From the NCBI GenBank assembly GCA_947453415.1, contig CANGGG010000034.1, positions 1 through 33,167 on the forward strand: 33,167 nt of DNA, read 5' to 3'. The translations under genes were made by a program, and so were the position numbers. This document shows positions 1 to 8,244 of this stretch, piece after piece; the first letter of the stretch is position 1, and the number at the start of each line of letters is the position of its first letter. Under the pieces are notes generated by a model that was not told the DNA's origin, ran no database searches, and saw nothing but the letters and a program-made list of their open reading frames with translations. The stretch is from Bacteroidota bacterium (GTDB lineage Bacteria; Bacteroidota; Bacteroidia; UKL13-3).

Positions 1-1326
1 GCTGGTGAAGCTGGAGTTCCTTTCTTTTCTCTTTCAGGTTCCGATTTTGTGGAAATGTTTGTAGGAGTTGGGGCTAGTAGAGTAAGAGATTTATTTAAAC
101 AAGCAAAAGAAAAAGCGCCTTGTATAATTTTTATAGATGAAATAGATGCTGTTGGCCGTGCGCGTGGTAAAAATGCCATGCAAGGTTCAAACGATGAGCG
201 CGAAAATACTTTGAACCAATTATTGACCGAAATGGATGGTTTTGGAACAAATATTGGAATCATCATTTTAGCTGCTACCAATCGTCCAGATATTTTAGAT
301 TCTGCATTGTTACGTCCAGGTAGATTTGACAGACAAATTTCAATTGATAAACCAGATTTAAAAGGAAGAGCAGCTATTTTTAGGGTTCATTTAAAACCAT
401 TGAAACTAGCAGGTGACATAGATGAAACTAAATTAGCAACTCAAACTGCTGGTTTTGCAGGTGCTGAAATAATGAACGTATGTAACGAAGCTGCATTAAT
501 TGCTGCTCGTAGAAATAAAGAAGTAGTGGACGTTTCTGATTTTCAAGCTGCAATTGATAGGGTGATTGGTGGTTTGGAAAAGAAAAATAAAGTAATTTCT
601 GACCAAGAAAAACAAATAGTGGCTTACCATGAAGCCGGACATGCAATTGCTGGTTGGTTTTTGGAACATGTAGATCCATTGGTAAAAGTAAGTATTGTTC
701 CGCGTGGAGTTGCTGCATTAGGTTATGCTCAATATTTACCAAAAGACCAATACTTATATACTACCGAACAAATGGTAAACATGATGTGTATGACCTTAGG
801 TGGACGTGTAGCAGAAGACATTATATTTAGCAGAATTAGTACAGGTGCGCAAAACGATTTGGAAAGAATTACCAAAATGGCCTACGCAATGGTTACTATT
901 TATGGTATGAATGAAAAAGTTGGAAATTTAAGTTTTAATGATCCTAACAATGAATATGGTTTTACAAAACCTTATAGCGATAAAACAGCTGAATTAATAG
1001 ACCAAGAGGTAAGAAATTTGGTTGACATGTGTTACAAAAAAACAAAAGAATTATTGAACGAGAAAAAAGAATTATTAGAAATTTTAGCTAAAGAATTATT
1101 GAAGAAAGAAATTATTTTCCAAGCTGATTTGGAAGTAATTTTAGGAAAACGTCCTTACGAATACCATAACCACGAAATTGATGCCATGGATGCTGAAAAA
1201 GTAAGAATTGATACAGAAAAAGTAGAGGCTTTAGAAGAAGCGGATAAAAAAACTGCTGAAAATATTGAAGCGGAGCCTGAAGTAACAAACCCAGAAGCAA
1301 TTGAAAATAATACAACTACAGTTTAG
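1..1326 (+). CDS. ftsH: ATP-dependent zinc metalloprotease FtsH (C-terminal part; 5' end outside window)
   Basis: Membrane-anchored AAA+ protease that extracts and degrades membrane and short-lived cytoplasmic proteins. The reading frame is already open at base 1 ([20 protein letters not shown]), so the N-terminal membrane helices and the Walker A loop lie upstream; 441 residues are visible. In order one sees Walker B ([11 protein letters not shown]), the second region of homology ([10 protein letters not shown], then RPGRFDRQ), the M41 zinc site HEAGH, and a downstream aspartate in [17 protein letters not shown] that fits the third zinc ligand. The tail after the protease domain is long and acidic (rich in E, A and K), which is common in Bacteroidota FtsH and probably disordered. 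The gene ends just before a strong hairpin terminator, so it is the last gene of its transcript. The identification is certain; only the N-terminus is missing. Confidence 0.98.
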   Translation, partial: AGEAGVPFFSLSGSDFVEMFVGVGASRVRDLFKQAKEKAPCIIFIDEIDAVGRARGKNAMQGSNDERENTLNQLLTEMDGFGTNIGIIILAATNRPDILDSALLRPGRFDRQISIDKPDLKGRAAIFRVHLKPLKLAGDIDETKLATQTAGFAGAEIMNVCNEAALIAARRNKEVVDVSDFQAAIDRVIGGLEKKNKVISDQEKQIVAYHEAGHAIAGWFLEHVDPLVKVSIVPRGVAALGYAQYLPKDQYLYTTEQMVNMMCMTLGGRVAEDIIFSRISTGAQNDLERITKMAYAMVTIYGMNEKVGNLSFNDPNNEYGFTKPYSDKTAELIDQEVRNLVDMCYKKTKELLNEKKELLEILAKELLKKEIIFQADLEVILGKRPYEYHNHEIDAMDAEKVRIDTEKVEALEEADKKTAENIEAEPEVTNPEAIENNTTTV

Positions 1327-1346
1327 TTTTGTAAATTAATATCATT

Positions 1347-1390
1347 AAAAACACCTTGTTTGCATTGTCAATTCAAGGTGTTTTTTTTTG
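1347..1390 (+). terminator. Rho-independent terminator after ftsH
   Basis: ACACCTTG (1351-1358) pairs perfectly with CAAGGTGT (1374-1381). The stem is extended by A-T pairs on both sides and followed by a run of nine T. The loop is about 15 nt. It lies 20 nt after the ftsH stop. Confidence 0.85.
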
Positions 1391-1408
1391 TAAAAAATAG
1401 GAAAAATG

Positions 1409-1437
1409 TTTTGAATTTGTTGTAAAAAGTTATATTG
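1409..1437 (+). promoter_or_regulatory. Possible Bacteroidota-type promoter for porV
   Basis: A TTTTG (1409-1413) is followed after 17 nt by TATATTG (1431-1437). This resembles the TTTG / TAnnTTTG pair of the Bacteroidota primary sigma factor but does not match the -7 element exactly. It would leave a leader of about 100 nt before porV. This is a weak call made from motif and position only. Confidence 0.3.
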
Positions 1438-1549
1438 CACGCTCATTAAAAAGCGAATTACTATTTGAATCTAAACTTTTACTACAAAAAACAATTATTT
1501 ATTTACTTTAAAAACCAAGCAAAAACATTTTTGCAATCAAACTGTAGTA

Positions 1550-2857
1550 ATGAACAAAACCAACATGTTAAATTTTAAAAAATTTAGTTTAGTTATATTA
1601 GCTAGTCAATTTTTTACAACTGCTTTTAGCCAAACTAAAACCATCACAACAAAAGATTTACAAAACGGACAAAACTCCATCAGTACGGCTGTGCCTTTTT
1701 TGGGGATTTCACCCGATGCCAGAGCTGCTGCCTTAGGTGATGCTGGTGTTGCCATGCCCGATGATATAAACGCCATGCATTGGAATTTAGCAAAAGCTCC
1801 ATTTAATACTAAAAATGGTGCAGTTGCTATATCATATACACCTTGGTTAAGAAACTTAGTTCCCGATATTTCATTGTCGTATTTAACTGCATATTATCAA
1901 TTAGACAAACGTTCGGCAGTAGCTGGTTCATTGCGTTATTTTTCATTAGGTCAAATTCAATTTACTGATAATTATGGTGCAAGCACCGGAAATTTTACTC
2001 CCAATGAATTTTCTTTAGATTTAGGTTATGCAACAAAATTAAACGAGAATTTTAGTTTAGGAGTGGCATTCAGGTATATTTATTCAAACTTAGCTGGCGG
2101 TTTTAATCAAAGTCAAACACCAATAGATGCTGGTAGGTCATACGCTGGTGATATTAGTGCATATTACAGAAATAATACGACTTACCGCGATAAAGCTACT
2201 AAAAAGAAATACAATATTAACTATGGATTTGGTGCTGTAATTTCAAATATTGGGTCAAAATTAACTTACACATCAGCTCAAAATGAAAACTTTATTCCAA
2301 TTAATTTTCGTTTGGGTGGCTATGCCAATATTGATTTAGATGAATATAATAGCATTGCTATTATGGTTGATGCAAATAAATTATTGGTGCCTACCAATCC
2401 GTATTATTTAAGAAACAGAAGCAATACAGCCGATTCATTGGACAGAAATAATAAACCTATTATTCCGGCAGGAAGTGGAATGGATCCAAATGTGCCAGTT
2501 GTACAAGGAATGATTCAATCGTTTTATGATGCTCCAGGTGGATTTACCGAGGAAATGGCTGAAATAAATATTTCAACAGGATTAGAATATTGGTACAATA
2601 AACAATTTGCATTACGTGGTGGATACTTTCATGAACCACCTACCAAAGGTAATCGTCAGTATGCCACATTTGGCGTAGGTTTGCGTTATAATGTGTTTGG
2701 TTTAGACGTGGCATATTTATGGCCATTTGCTCAGCGTCATCCGTTAGAAAATACTTTACGTTTTACATTAACTTTCGATTTTGATGCATTTGTAGAGCAA
2801 AAAGACGAGAATGCAAAGAAAAAACCAAAAGCGGAAGACGTTCCTTTGGATAATTAA
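1550..2857 (+). CDS. porV: T9SS outer-membrane protein PorV (LptO family)
   Basis: Outer-membrane beta-barrel of the type IX secretion system. In the family, PorV carries cargo with a C-terminal sorting domain from the translocon to the PorU sortase. The 435-residue protein has a Sec signal peptide (hydrophobic core VILASQFFTTAFS, cleavage likely before QTK). It then has the diagnostic N-terminal segment VPFLGISPDARAAALGDAGV followed by MHWNLAKAPF, and alternating barrel strands to the end. The tail is charged and lysine-rich. The first ATG was kept; a second Met five codons later (MLNFKKF) is an equally good start. PorU, often beside porV, is not here: ftsH lies upstream. ispF follows 14 nt downstream, so the two are probably co-transcribed. 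The window also encodes two proteins with T9SS sorting domains, consistent with a working system. Confidence 0.93.
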   Translation: MNKTNMLNFKKFSLVILASQFFTTAFSQTKTITTKDLQNGQNSISTAVPFLGISPDARAAALGDAGVAMPDDINAMHWNLAKAPFNTKNGAVAISYTPWLRNLVPDISLSYLTAYYQLDKRSAVAGSLRYFSLGQIQFTDNYGASTGNFTPNEFSLDLGYATKLNENFSLGVAFRYIYSNLAGGFNQSQTPIDAGRSYAGDISAYYRNNTTYRDKATKKKYNINYGFGAVISNIGSKLTYTSAQNENFIPINFRLGGYANIDLDEYNSIAIMVDANKLLVPTNPYYLRNRSNTADSLDRNNKPIIPAGSGMDPNVPVVQGMIQSFYDAPGGFTEEMAEINISTGLEYWYNKQFALRGGYFHEPPTKGNRQYATFGVGLRYNVFGLDVAYLWPFAQRHPLENTLRFTLTFDFDAFVEQKDENAKKKPKAEDVPLDN

Positions 2858-2871
2858 TCCAACAAAAAATT

Positions 2872-3348
2872 ATGATGAGAATAGGTTTTGGTTTTGATGT
2901 ACATCAATTACAAGAAGGTCGTGATTTTTGGTTAGGAGGAATTCATATTCCTGCTCAAAAAGGAATTCTCGGCCATAGCGATGCCGATGTGCTTTTGCAT
3001 GCCATTTGTGATGCCATTTTAGGTTCACTTGCATTGGGTGATATTGGCAAACATTTTCCTGATACTGACCAATCTTTTAAAGGAATTGATAGCAAAATTT
3101 TATTAGAAAAAGTAATGGAGTTGATAGCCGAAAAAGGCTATAAAATTGGTAATATTGATACTACCGTTGTTTGTCAACAACCTAAAATAATGCCTTATGC
3201 TTTGCAAATGCAAACTTGTATTGCAAACATTTGTAATATTGAAATTACAGATATTAGCATCAAAGCAACTACGAATGAAACCATGGGTTTTATTGGCCGT
3301 GAAGAAGGAATAGTAGCTTATGCTGTTGTTTTACTTTTGAAGAAATAA
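2872..3348 (+). CDS. ispF: 2-C-methyl-D-erythritol 2,4-cyclodiphosphate synthase
   Basis: Fifth enzyme of the MEP isoprenoid pathway: it converts the CDP-methylerythritol 2-phosphate intermediate to the cyclic diphosphate, releasing CMP, in the cytoplasm. The 158 residues are full family length. The zinc ligands are visible as Asp9 and His11 in GFDVHQL and His43 in DADVLLHA. The conserved GHSDAD and TTNETMGFIGREEGI segments are intact. Two ATG codons stand in tandem (2872 and 2875), so the true start may be one codon later. It sits 14 nt after porV and 11 nt before the DCoH gene, suggesting one transcript. Its product feeds the isoprenoid precursors that the prenyltransferase and GGGP synthase in this window would consume; that link is general metabolism, not operon evidence. 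Confidence 0.97.
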   Translation: MMRIGFGFDVHQLQEGRDFWLGGIHIPAQKGILGHSDADVLLHAICDAILGSLALGDIGKHFPDTDQSFKGIDSKILLEKVMELIAEKGYKIGNIDTTVVCQQPKIMPYALQMQTCIANICNIEITDISIKATTNETMGFIGREEGIVAYAVVLLLKK

Positions 3349-3359
3349 ATTTACCAAAA

Positions 3360-3593
3360 ATGACAAATTGGAAAGAAGAAAACAACAAATTAACTAAAAC
3401 ATTTTTATTCAAAAATTTTGGTGAAGCTATGGCATGGATGCTTAAAGCATCGTATGAAATAGAAAAACTAAATCATCATCCCGAATGGAGCAATGTATAT
3501 AATAAAGTGCATGTTAGTTTAACAACACATGACGCGGAAAATACTGTAACTGAAAAAGACAAACAACTTGCAGAAATATTAGATTTATTGTAA
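3360..3593 (+). CDS. 4a-hydroxytetrahydrobiopterin dehydratase (pterin-4a-carbinolamine dehydratase, DCoH/PhhB)
   Basis: Recycles the pterin cofactor of aromatic amino acid hydroxylases by dehydrating the 4a-carbinolamine. The 77 residues are somewhat shorter than the usual 95-110 but contain the whole core: the family signature runs from EKLNHHPEWSNVYNKV through VSLTTHDAENTVTEKD. The histidine pair HHP and the later histidine and aspartate correspond to the active-site positions. It is the third gene of the porV-ispF group with only 11 nt spacing. No phenylalanine hydroxylase is in the window, although a homogentisate dioxygenase lies 28 kb away. In other genomes short DCoH proteins also occur without a hydroxylase, where their role is unclear. 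Confidence 0.92.
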   Translation: MTNWKEENNKLTKTFLFKNFGEAMAWMLKASYEIEKLNHHPEWSNVYNKVHVSLTTHDAENTVTEKDKQLAEILDLL

Positions 3594-3609
3594 GCTTTTT
3601 AAGCTTACA
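3589..3609. terminator. Hairpin between convergent genes, probable terminator
   Basis: TGTAAGCTT (3589-3597) and AAGCTTACA (3601-3609) form a perfect 9-bp stem with a 3-nt loop. The left arm overlaps the DCoH stop codon. Only a short T run follows on the + strand, so termination strength is uncertain. It occupies the 22-nt gap between the DCoH gene and the oppositely oriented response regulator. Confidence 0.5.
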
Positions 3610-3615
3610 TTTTCA

Positions 3616-4323
3616 TTACATTTCTACCAATTTAAATCCACTTCCATGAATATTATCAATAGACAGACTATCGTCTTCTTTTAATAATTTTCTTACTTTA
3701 TTAATATACACATCTAAATTTCTGGCAGTATAAAAATCATTTCTTCCCCAAACATGTAAAAGCATGTTTGCCCTAGGCAATAAAGCATTTTTATTTACAA
3801 TCATCAATTTAAGCAAAACAGTTTCAGTATTGCTTATTTTTTTAGGAATTCCATTTACTTTTATTAAATTATTTACAGTATCAATGACTGTTTTTCCAAT
3901 AGTAATAATTTCATCTTTTGCTGCTAAATCAGTATCAGGTTTAGTTGTACTTCTTTTCAAAACTGCTTTTATGCGTGCTAGTAATTCGGGGGTGCTAAAA
4001 GGTTTAGTAATATATTCATCAGCGCCTATTTCATATCCTAATAGTTTATCAGCTTCAGAATTATTAGCTGTTAAAAAAATAATTGGAATATGCTGGTCTT
4101 TAATTCTAACATGTTTTGCTAAGTCAAAACCGCTCATTTTAGGCATATTTACATCAAAAATACAAAGGTCGAAACGCTCGTTAATAAAGGAGTTTAAACC
4201 ATCCTCGCCATCTTTACAAAGCCTAACAGAATAATCTTCTAAACGCAAAGTTTCTTTCATTAAAAAACCTAAACTTGTTTCGTCTTCTACTAAAAGTATA
4301 TGAATTAATTGGGGTTGTATCAT
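3616..4323 (-). CDS. OmpR/PhoB-family response regulator (orphan)
   Basis: Two-component DNA-binding regulator of 235 residues. The receiver domain (about 8-125) shows the acidic pair in LLVEDE, the phospho-acceptor Asp57 in CIFDVNMP, the switch Thr85 in IIFLTAN and Lys107 in YITKPF. A linker leads to a C-terminal winged-helix domain (about 140-233) with NTETVLLKLMIVNKNALLPR and RNLDVYINKVRKLLKEDDSL, ending in the hairpin IHGSGFKLVEM. All phosphotransfer residues are present, so it should be a normal phosphorylatable regulator. No histidine kinase gene is adjacent, so the partner must be elsewhere. It is divergent from the prenyltransferase-PKS pair across a gap of about 160 nt, which makes that pair a possible target; this is inference from position only. 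Confidence 0.95.
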   Translation of the reverse strand: MIQPQLIHILLVEDETSLGFLMKETLRLEDYSVRLCKDGEDGLNSFINERFDLCIFDVNMPKMSGFDLAKHVRIKDQHIPIIFLTANNSEADKLLGYEIGADEYITKPFSTPELLARIKAVLKRSTTKPDTDLAAKDEIITIGKTVIDTVNNLIKVNGIPKKISNTETVLLKLMIVNKNALLPRANMLLHVWGRNDFYTARNLDVYINKVRKLLKEDDSLSIDNIHGSGFKLVEM

Positions 4324-4482
4324 GATTTTATTTTTTTACGAATGTATTAATACTTAAAAATTTCTTGACGTACTTTATAAAGAATTAAGTTATTTTTATG
4401 ATAAAGTTTTTAAAATGTCATTTTGCATGTAATATATTTTATTTTTTAAAACCATTACCAAACTATATTGTATTTATGCAAA

Positions 4483-5364
4483 GTGAAACAATATTTTGAC
4501 AAAAATACCATAAAACTGCTTCGAATTCCATTCAGCTTTTTCTTAATGCCTGTATTTCTGTTTGCTTTGGCATCATTAAACAGCTTTGATTTTGTCAATG
4601 CTATTATTGCTTTCGTTGCATTACATGTTTTTATTTATCCTGCTAGTAATGGTTATAATAGTTACATGGATAACGATACAGAAAGTATTGGCGGACTTGA
4701 AAAACCTCCTTTACCAACTAAAAATTTATTTTATATAAGTTTCCTCTTCGATATCATTGGATTGGTGCTTTGTTGTTTTGTAAGCTTAGGTTTTGCAGCA
4801 CTTATAATTTTTTATGTTTTAGCTTCAAGAGCATATAGTTTTAAAGGAATTCGATTAAAAAAATATCCATTTATTAGTTGGATTACGGTAAGTTTTTTTC
4901 AAGGAAGTTATTTGTTTGTAGTGCTTTTCTTTTGCTTAAGCAATAACATAAAAATGGAGATTTTTCTTGGCTATATATACTTTGTACCTTCCTTGTTAAT
5001 TGGCGCTACCTATCCGCTTTCTCAGGTATACCAACATCAGCAGGATAAAGCCTCTGGAGATATTACATTAAGCATTTTGTTAGGTTATAAAGGCACTTTT
5101 ATTTTTAGTGCGGTATTATTTATTATTGCTACCATTTTGCTTTTTATTCAAACTGAAATTCTCACTCCAAATGTTTTACATTTTTATTGGTTTCAAGCAT
5201 TTTTATTTCCTGTTGTAACTTACTTTTTGTGGTGGGCTTTTCAGGTATTTCAAAACAATAAAAAGGCAAATTTTAAAAATACCATGCGAATGAATATACT
5301 ATCATCATTGATGTTAACGAGCTATTTTGCATTAGAAATTTTTATTAAACATTGTAATAAATGA
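4483..5364 (+). CDS. UbiA-family prenyltransferase, coupled to type III PKS
   Basis: Integral-membrane enzyme that transfers an isoprenyl chain to an aromatic or similar acceptor. From the GTG at 4483 (MKQYFDKNTI...) it has 293 residues; an in-frame TTG at 4468 would add five. Hydrophobic helices fill the chain. The first metal-diphosphate motif is Asn59-x3-Asp63-x3-Glu67 (NSYMDNDTE), with Glu replacing the usual last Asp. The second is YQHQQDKASGD (183-193), where the first Asp of the classical DxxxD is Gln184 and the second is Asp188. I believe this form occurs in a Bacteroidota subfamily, but that is from memory. The stop overlaps the PKS start by 4 nt (ATGA), the mark of translational coupling, so the PKS product is the natural candidate acceptor. 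Start choice is uncertain because no ribosome-binding site is visible. Confidence 0.88.
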   Translation: MKQYFDKNTIKLLRIPFSFFLMPVFLFALASLNSFDFVNAIIAFVALHVFIYPASNGYNSYMDNDTESIGGLEKPPLPTKNLFYISFLFDIIGLVLCCFVSLGFAALIIFYVLASRAYSFKGIRLKKYPFISWITVSFFQGSYLFVVLFFCLSNNIKMEIFLGYIYFVPSLLIGATYPLSQVYQHQQDKASGDITLSILLGYKGTFIFSAVLFIIATILLFIQTEILTPNVLHFYWFQAFLFPVVTYFLWWAFQVFQNNKKANFKNTMRMNILSSLMLTSYFALEIFIKHCNK

Positions 5365-6440
5365 GTTTTATAAATAAAATAGGAACAGCCACCGCTCCTT
5401 TTAAAATGAATCAGTCTGATGTGTCTCATTTTATGCAAAACTTTTATGAAATTTCTGATGATGAAAAACGTAAAATTGGATTAATGTATGATCGTTCAGG
5501 AATTCAAACTCGTTACAGCGCCATACCTGATTATCATTTAAATTTTGAACAAAAACAACTTTTACCTTCCAATATAAATGACGTTTTTCCTGGCATAAAT
5601 AAGCGAATGGAATTGTTTTTTAAAGTGGCTCCGCCAATGTGTTTGCAAGCAATATATAATTGTATAAATGAAGAAAATGAATTGCAAAGCATTACCCACT
5701 TAATAACCGTTAGTTGTACTGGAATGGCTGCTCCTGGTTTAGATTTAATAGTAATGGAGCAGTTAAATTTGCCAAATAATACTCACAGAACTTCCGTAAA
5801 TTTTATGGGTTGTTATGCTGTTTTTCATGCGTTAAAAATGGCTGATGCTTTTTGCAAAGCAAATCCTAAAAATAAAGTATTAATTGTATCGGTAGAACTT
5901 TGTACACTACATTTTCAAAACACTTTTTCAATGGAAAATGTAGCCGCTAATTTATTGTTTGCCGATGGAGCAGCCGCATGCATAGTAAGCAATGAAAGTA
6001 GCTTTGAAAACGCCATTGAATTAAATGCTTTTTATAGCCAAGTGCTTTTTAATGGTAAAAACGACATGGCATGGCATATTTCCAATACAGGTTTTCTAAT
6101 GACTTTAAGTGCGTTTATTCCCCAATTAATTGAAAGTGGAATTGGAAATTTATTGGAAGGTATTTTACAAGAAGCAAAACTTAATAAAGCTGCAATTGAA
6201 AATTGGGCCATTCATCCTGGAGGACGAAAAATTGTAGAAACCATTCAAAAAGAACTGAAACTCACCAATGAAAATGTAGACGCTTCAATTAATATTTTAA
6301 AAAATTATGGAAATATGAGTTCTGCTACCATTCTTTTTGTATTAAATAAAATGCAAAATGAGAAAAGAAAAGGCAATGTGTTTGCTTGTGGATTTGGGCC
6401 TGGCTTAACTTTAGAAACTTTAATTGGAAGGTTTGTTTAA
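5361..6440 (+). CDS. Type III polyketide synthase (chalcone/stilbene synthase family)
   Basis: Homodimeric ketosynthase that extends an acyl-CoA starter with malonyl-CoA units and cyclises the product without an acyl carrier protein. The 359 residues are slightly short compared with about 390 in plant chalcone synthases but complete in the core. The catalytic triad is intact: Cys151 in NFMGCYAVFHA, His285 in WAIHPGGRK and Asn318 in YGNMSSATILFVL. The family signature GFGPGLTLETLIG is near the C-terminus, and VSCTGMAAPGLD and LLFADGAAACIVS are also conserved. The start overlaps the UbiA stop by 4 nt. Related clusters usually also carry a methyltransferase and an FAD-dependent oxidoreductase, but neither follows here: the next gene is a secreted hydrolase 127 nt on. 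The product cannot be predicted; an alkyl-resorcinol or pyrone type is possible. Confidence 0.95.
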   Translation: MSFINKIGTATAPFKMNQSDVSHFMQNFYEISDDEKRKIGLMYDRSGIQTRYSAIPDYHLNFEQKQLLPSNINDVFPGINKRMELFFKVAPPMCLQAIYNCINEENELQSITHLITVSCTGMAAPGLDLIVMEQLNLPNNTHRTSVNFMGCYAVFHALKMADAFCKANPKNKVLIVSVELCTLHFQNTFSMENVAANLLFADGAAACIVSNESSFENAIELNAFYSQVLFNGKNDMAWHISNTGFLMTLSAFIPQLIESGIGNLLEGILQEAKLNKAAIENWAIHPGGRKIVETIQKELKLTNENVDASINILKNYGNMSSATILFVLNKMQNEKRKGNVFACGFGPGLTLETLIGRFV

Positions 6441-6515
6441 TTTAAAAAATCGGTTTTAGTCATTGTAAGAATTAACCTCTGACATCATTTTTTTTTAACT
6501 TTATTTTTTTTGTTT

Positions 6516-6543
6516 TTTGTTTAAATAAAATTTCATTTATTTG
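6516..6543 (+). promoter_or_regulatory. Possible promoter of the secreted hydrolase gene
   Basis: TTTG (6516-6519) and TTTATTTG (6536-6543), the latter one mismatch from TAnnTTTG, are separated by 16 nt. The start codon follows 24 nt later. The surroundings are very T-rich, so chance matches are likely. Confidence 0.3.
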
Positions 6544-6567
6544 CTTTACACAAAAAAACTAAAAAGA

Positions 6568-8088
6568 ATGAAAAAGAACTTACTAAATTTATTTACGCTA
6601 TTAGCTTTTAGTGCTATTTGCTTCAATGCATCTGCACAAAAACGCTATGTTGATGAGATTTTTGCCAATGTAGTGAAAACAGGTAATATTGAATACGATA
6701 GTAATCGTGCAATCAATATTTTCCCACCAAACACTCCTCCTATTATTACTGTAAAATTACGTTGTGATATTTACCAACCAGAAGGTGATACTGCAATTAA
6801 AAGACCTTTAATTATTTTAGCTTCTACAGGAAGTTATTTACCTGCTATTATTAACCAACAACCAACTGGTAACAAAGACGATAGCTCAATTGTAGAATTG
6901 GCTAACAGAATGGCTAAACGTGGTTATGTGGTGATGGCGGTAAATTACCGTTTAGGTTGGAATCCATCTACAACTATTCAGGCTCAAGCAGCTGAGCAAT
7001 TAATTAAAGCTACTTACCGTGCTATTCAAGATGTGCGCAATGCAATACGTTTTATGCGAGTAAATGCTGAAACATACAAAATTGATACTTCTAAAATTGT
7101 AGTTGGTGGTCAAGGAACAGGTGGATATGTAGCTTTAGGATTAGCTGCTGTTAACAAAAGAAGTGAAATAGAAGCTAAAGTAAAATTCCAAAGAGGCGAT
7201 TTTACTCCAATGGTTAGTGTAGATACATTAGGCGATTGGAATGGTTTAGGTGGTTGGGGTTATTTAAATTACAGCGGTGATTCTGCTGTATCTGGAAATG
7301 CTCATATGGTATTTAACTATGGTGGAGCTATGGGTGATTCAAGTTGGATGGATGCAAGCACTTTACCTATTATTGGTATGCATTGCCCTACTGATTTTTT
7401 TGCTCCATATAGAACTGGAAATGTAATTGTTCCTACTACTGGTGTTACAGTAATTAACAGTGCTTCTGGTGCCGGTGCAGTTATTCCTTATGCTAATAGC
7501 TTAGGAATAAACAATAAAATTAATGCTTACAATTATAATGATGCTATTTCTACTAGAGCATTAGCCATTTCTAATGGTATTAAAAACTTATATCCATTTA
7601 TTTCAAGTTTCCCTGCTGAAGGTTCTCCTTGGGAATGGTGGGATAGACCAACAGTTCAAGCAAATAATACTTACGGATTAGGAACTGGAAGAAACGCTGA
7701 TTCATTAGCTATGAAAACCAATCCTTTCATGAGTGCTGCGCGTGCAAAAGCATATATTGATACCATTGCTCAATTTATTAGCCCACGTATTGCGGTTCAG
7801 TTTGGTTTCCTTTCAAATGTAAGTGTTACTGAAGTAAACGTAAGCAATTACTTAGGATTATTCCCTAATCCTGCAAAAGAAAACGTAACTATTAGCATGG
7901 ATAAAAATCAAGCTACAATCAGCGAAATCAATTTATTTGATATTACTGGTAAAGTTTTGGTTTCAAACACTGGTATTTCAACTCACGAGTTTGTTTTAAA
8001 CACTGAAAACTTGACTAAAGGTATTTATTTAGTGAATGTAAAATTAACAAATGGTGCAAGTGCAACTAAGCGTTTAGCTGTGCAATAA
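6568..8088 (+). CDS. T9SS-secreted alpha/beta-hydrolase-fold protein lacking the nucleophile Ser
   Basis: A 506-residue exported protein. A Sec signal peptide (MKKNLLNLFTLLAFSAICFNASA) precedes an alpha/beta-hydrolase domain of the carboxylesterase type (about 60-300), with GYVVMAVNYRLGW and the segment IQDVRNAIRFMRVNAETYKI that precedes the nucleophile elbow. The elbow, normally GxSxG, reads GQGTG (181-185), so position 183 is Gly instead of Ser. DNA at this point is clean (GGT CAA GGA ACA GGT). Catalysis by the usual triad is therefore doubtful. The last 75 or so residues are a type A T9SS sorting domain, with FPNPAKENVTISM, INLFDITGKVL and LTKGIYLVNVKL. The ATG at 6568 was chosen because it opens the signal peptide; an upstream TTG in frame would only add a charged stretch. 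The gene is monocistronic and ends in a strong terminator. Confidence 0.88.
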   Translation: MKKNLLNLFTLLAFSAICFNASAQKRYVDEIFANVVKTGNIEYDSNRAINIFPPNTPPIITVKLRCDIYQPEGDTAIKRPLIILASTGSYLPAIINQQPTGNKDDSSIVELANRMAKRGYVVMAVNYRLGWNPSTTIQAQAAEQLIKATYRAIQDVRNAIRFMRVNAETYKIDTSKIVVGGQGTGGYVALGLAAVNKRSEIEAKVKFQRGDFTPMVSVDTLGDWNGLGGWGYLNYSGDSAVSGNAHMVFNYGGAMGDSSWMDASTLPIIGMHCPTDFFAPYRTGNVIVPTTGVTVINSASGAGAVIPYANSLGINNKINAYNYNDAISTRALAISNGIKNLYPFISSFPAEGSPWEWWDRPTVQANNTYGLGTGRNADSLAMKTNPFMSAARAKAYIDTIAQFISPRIAVQFGFLSNVSVTEVNVSNYLGLFPNPAKENVTISMDKNQATISEINLFDITGKVLVSNTGISTHEFVLNTENLTKGIYLVNVKLTNGASATKRLAVQ

Positions 8089-8103
8089 ACTGTTATTCAA
8101 ATC

Positions 8104-8150
8104 AAAAAAAACAGCCCGTAAAAACTAAGTTTTTACGGGCTGTTTTTTTT
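8104..8150 (+). terminator. Strong Rho-independent terminator
   Basis: ACAGCCCGTAAAA (8111-8123) pairs with TTTTACGGGCTGT (8131-8143), leaving a short CTAAG-centred loop. The stem is flanked by A7 on the left and T8 on the right. It would work in both directions but serves the hydrolase gene. Confidence 0.93.
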
Positions 8151-8175
8151 GATATAAATCGTAAAACACATAAAG

Positions 8176-8208
8176 TTTGGATTTTAGCTATAAAAACACT
8201 TACTTTTG
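8176..8208 (+). promoter_or_regulatory. Bacteroidota-type promoter of the flavoprotein gene
   Basis: TTTG (8176-8179) and a perfect TAnnTTTG element, TACTTTTG (8201-8208), are separated by 21 nt, within the range known for the Bacteroidota housekeeping sigma factor. Transcription would begin near 8215, about 30 nt before the TTG start. It follows directly after the terminator of the preceding gene. Confidence 0.65.
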
Positions 8209-8244
8209 CAGCCACGTTAATAATTATTTAAATCTATACATAAA

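Noticed and set aside
428-742. Minus-strand open frame inside ftsH
   Set aside because: It is antisense to conserved FtsH coding sequence and its product is low-complexity (Q, L, H-rich), as expected of a shadow frame.
3764-4234. Plus-strand open frame of 156 codons antisense to the response regulator
   Set aside because: The regulator on the other strand has all family motifs; the antisense product matches nothing and is hydrophobic by reverse-codon effect.
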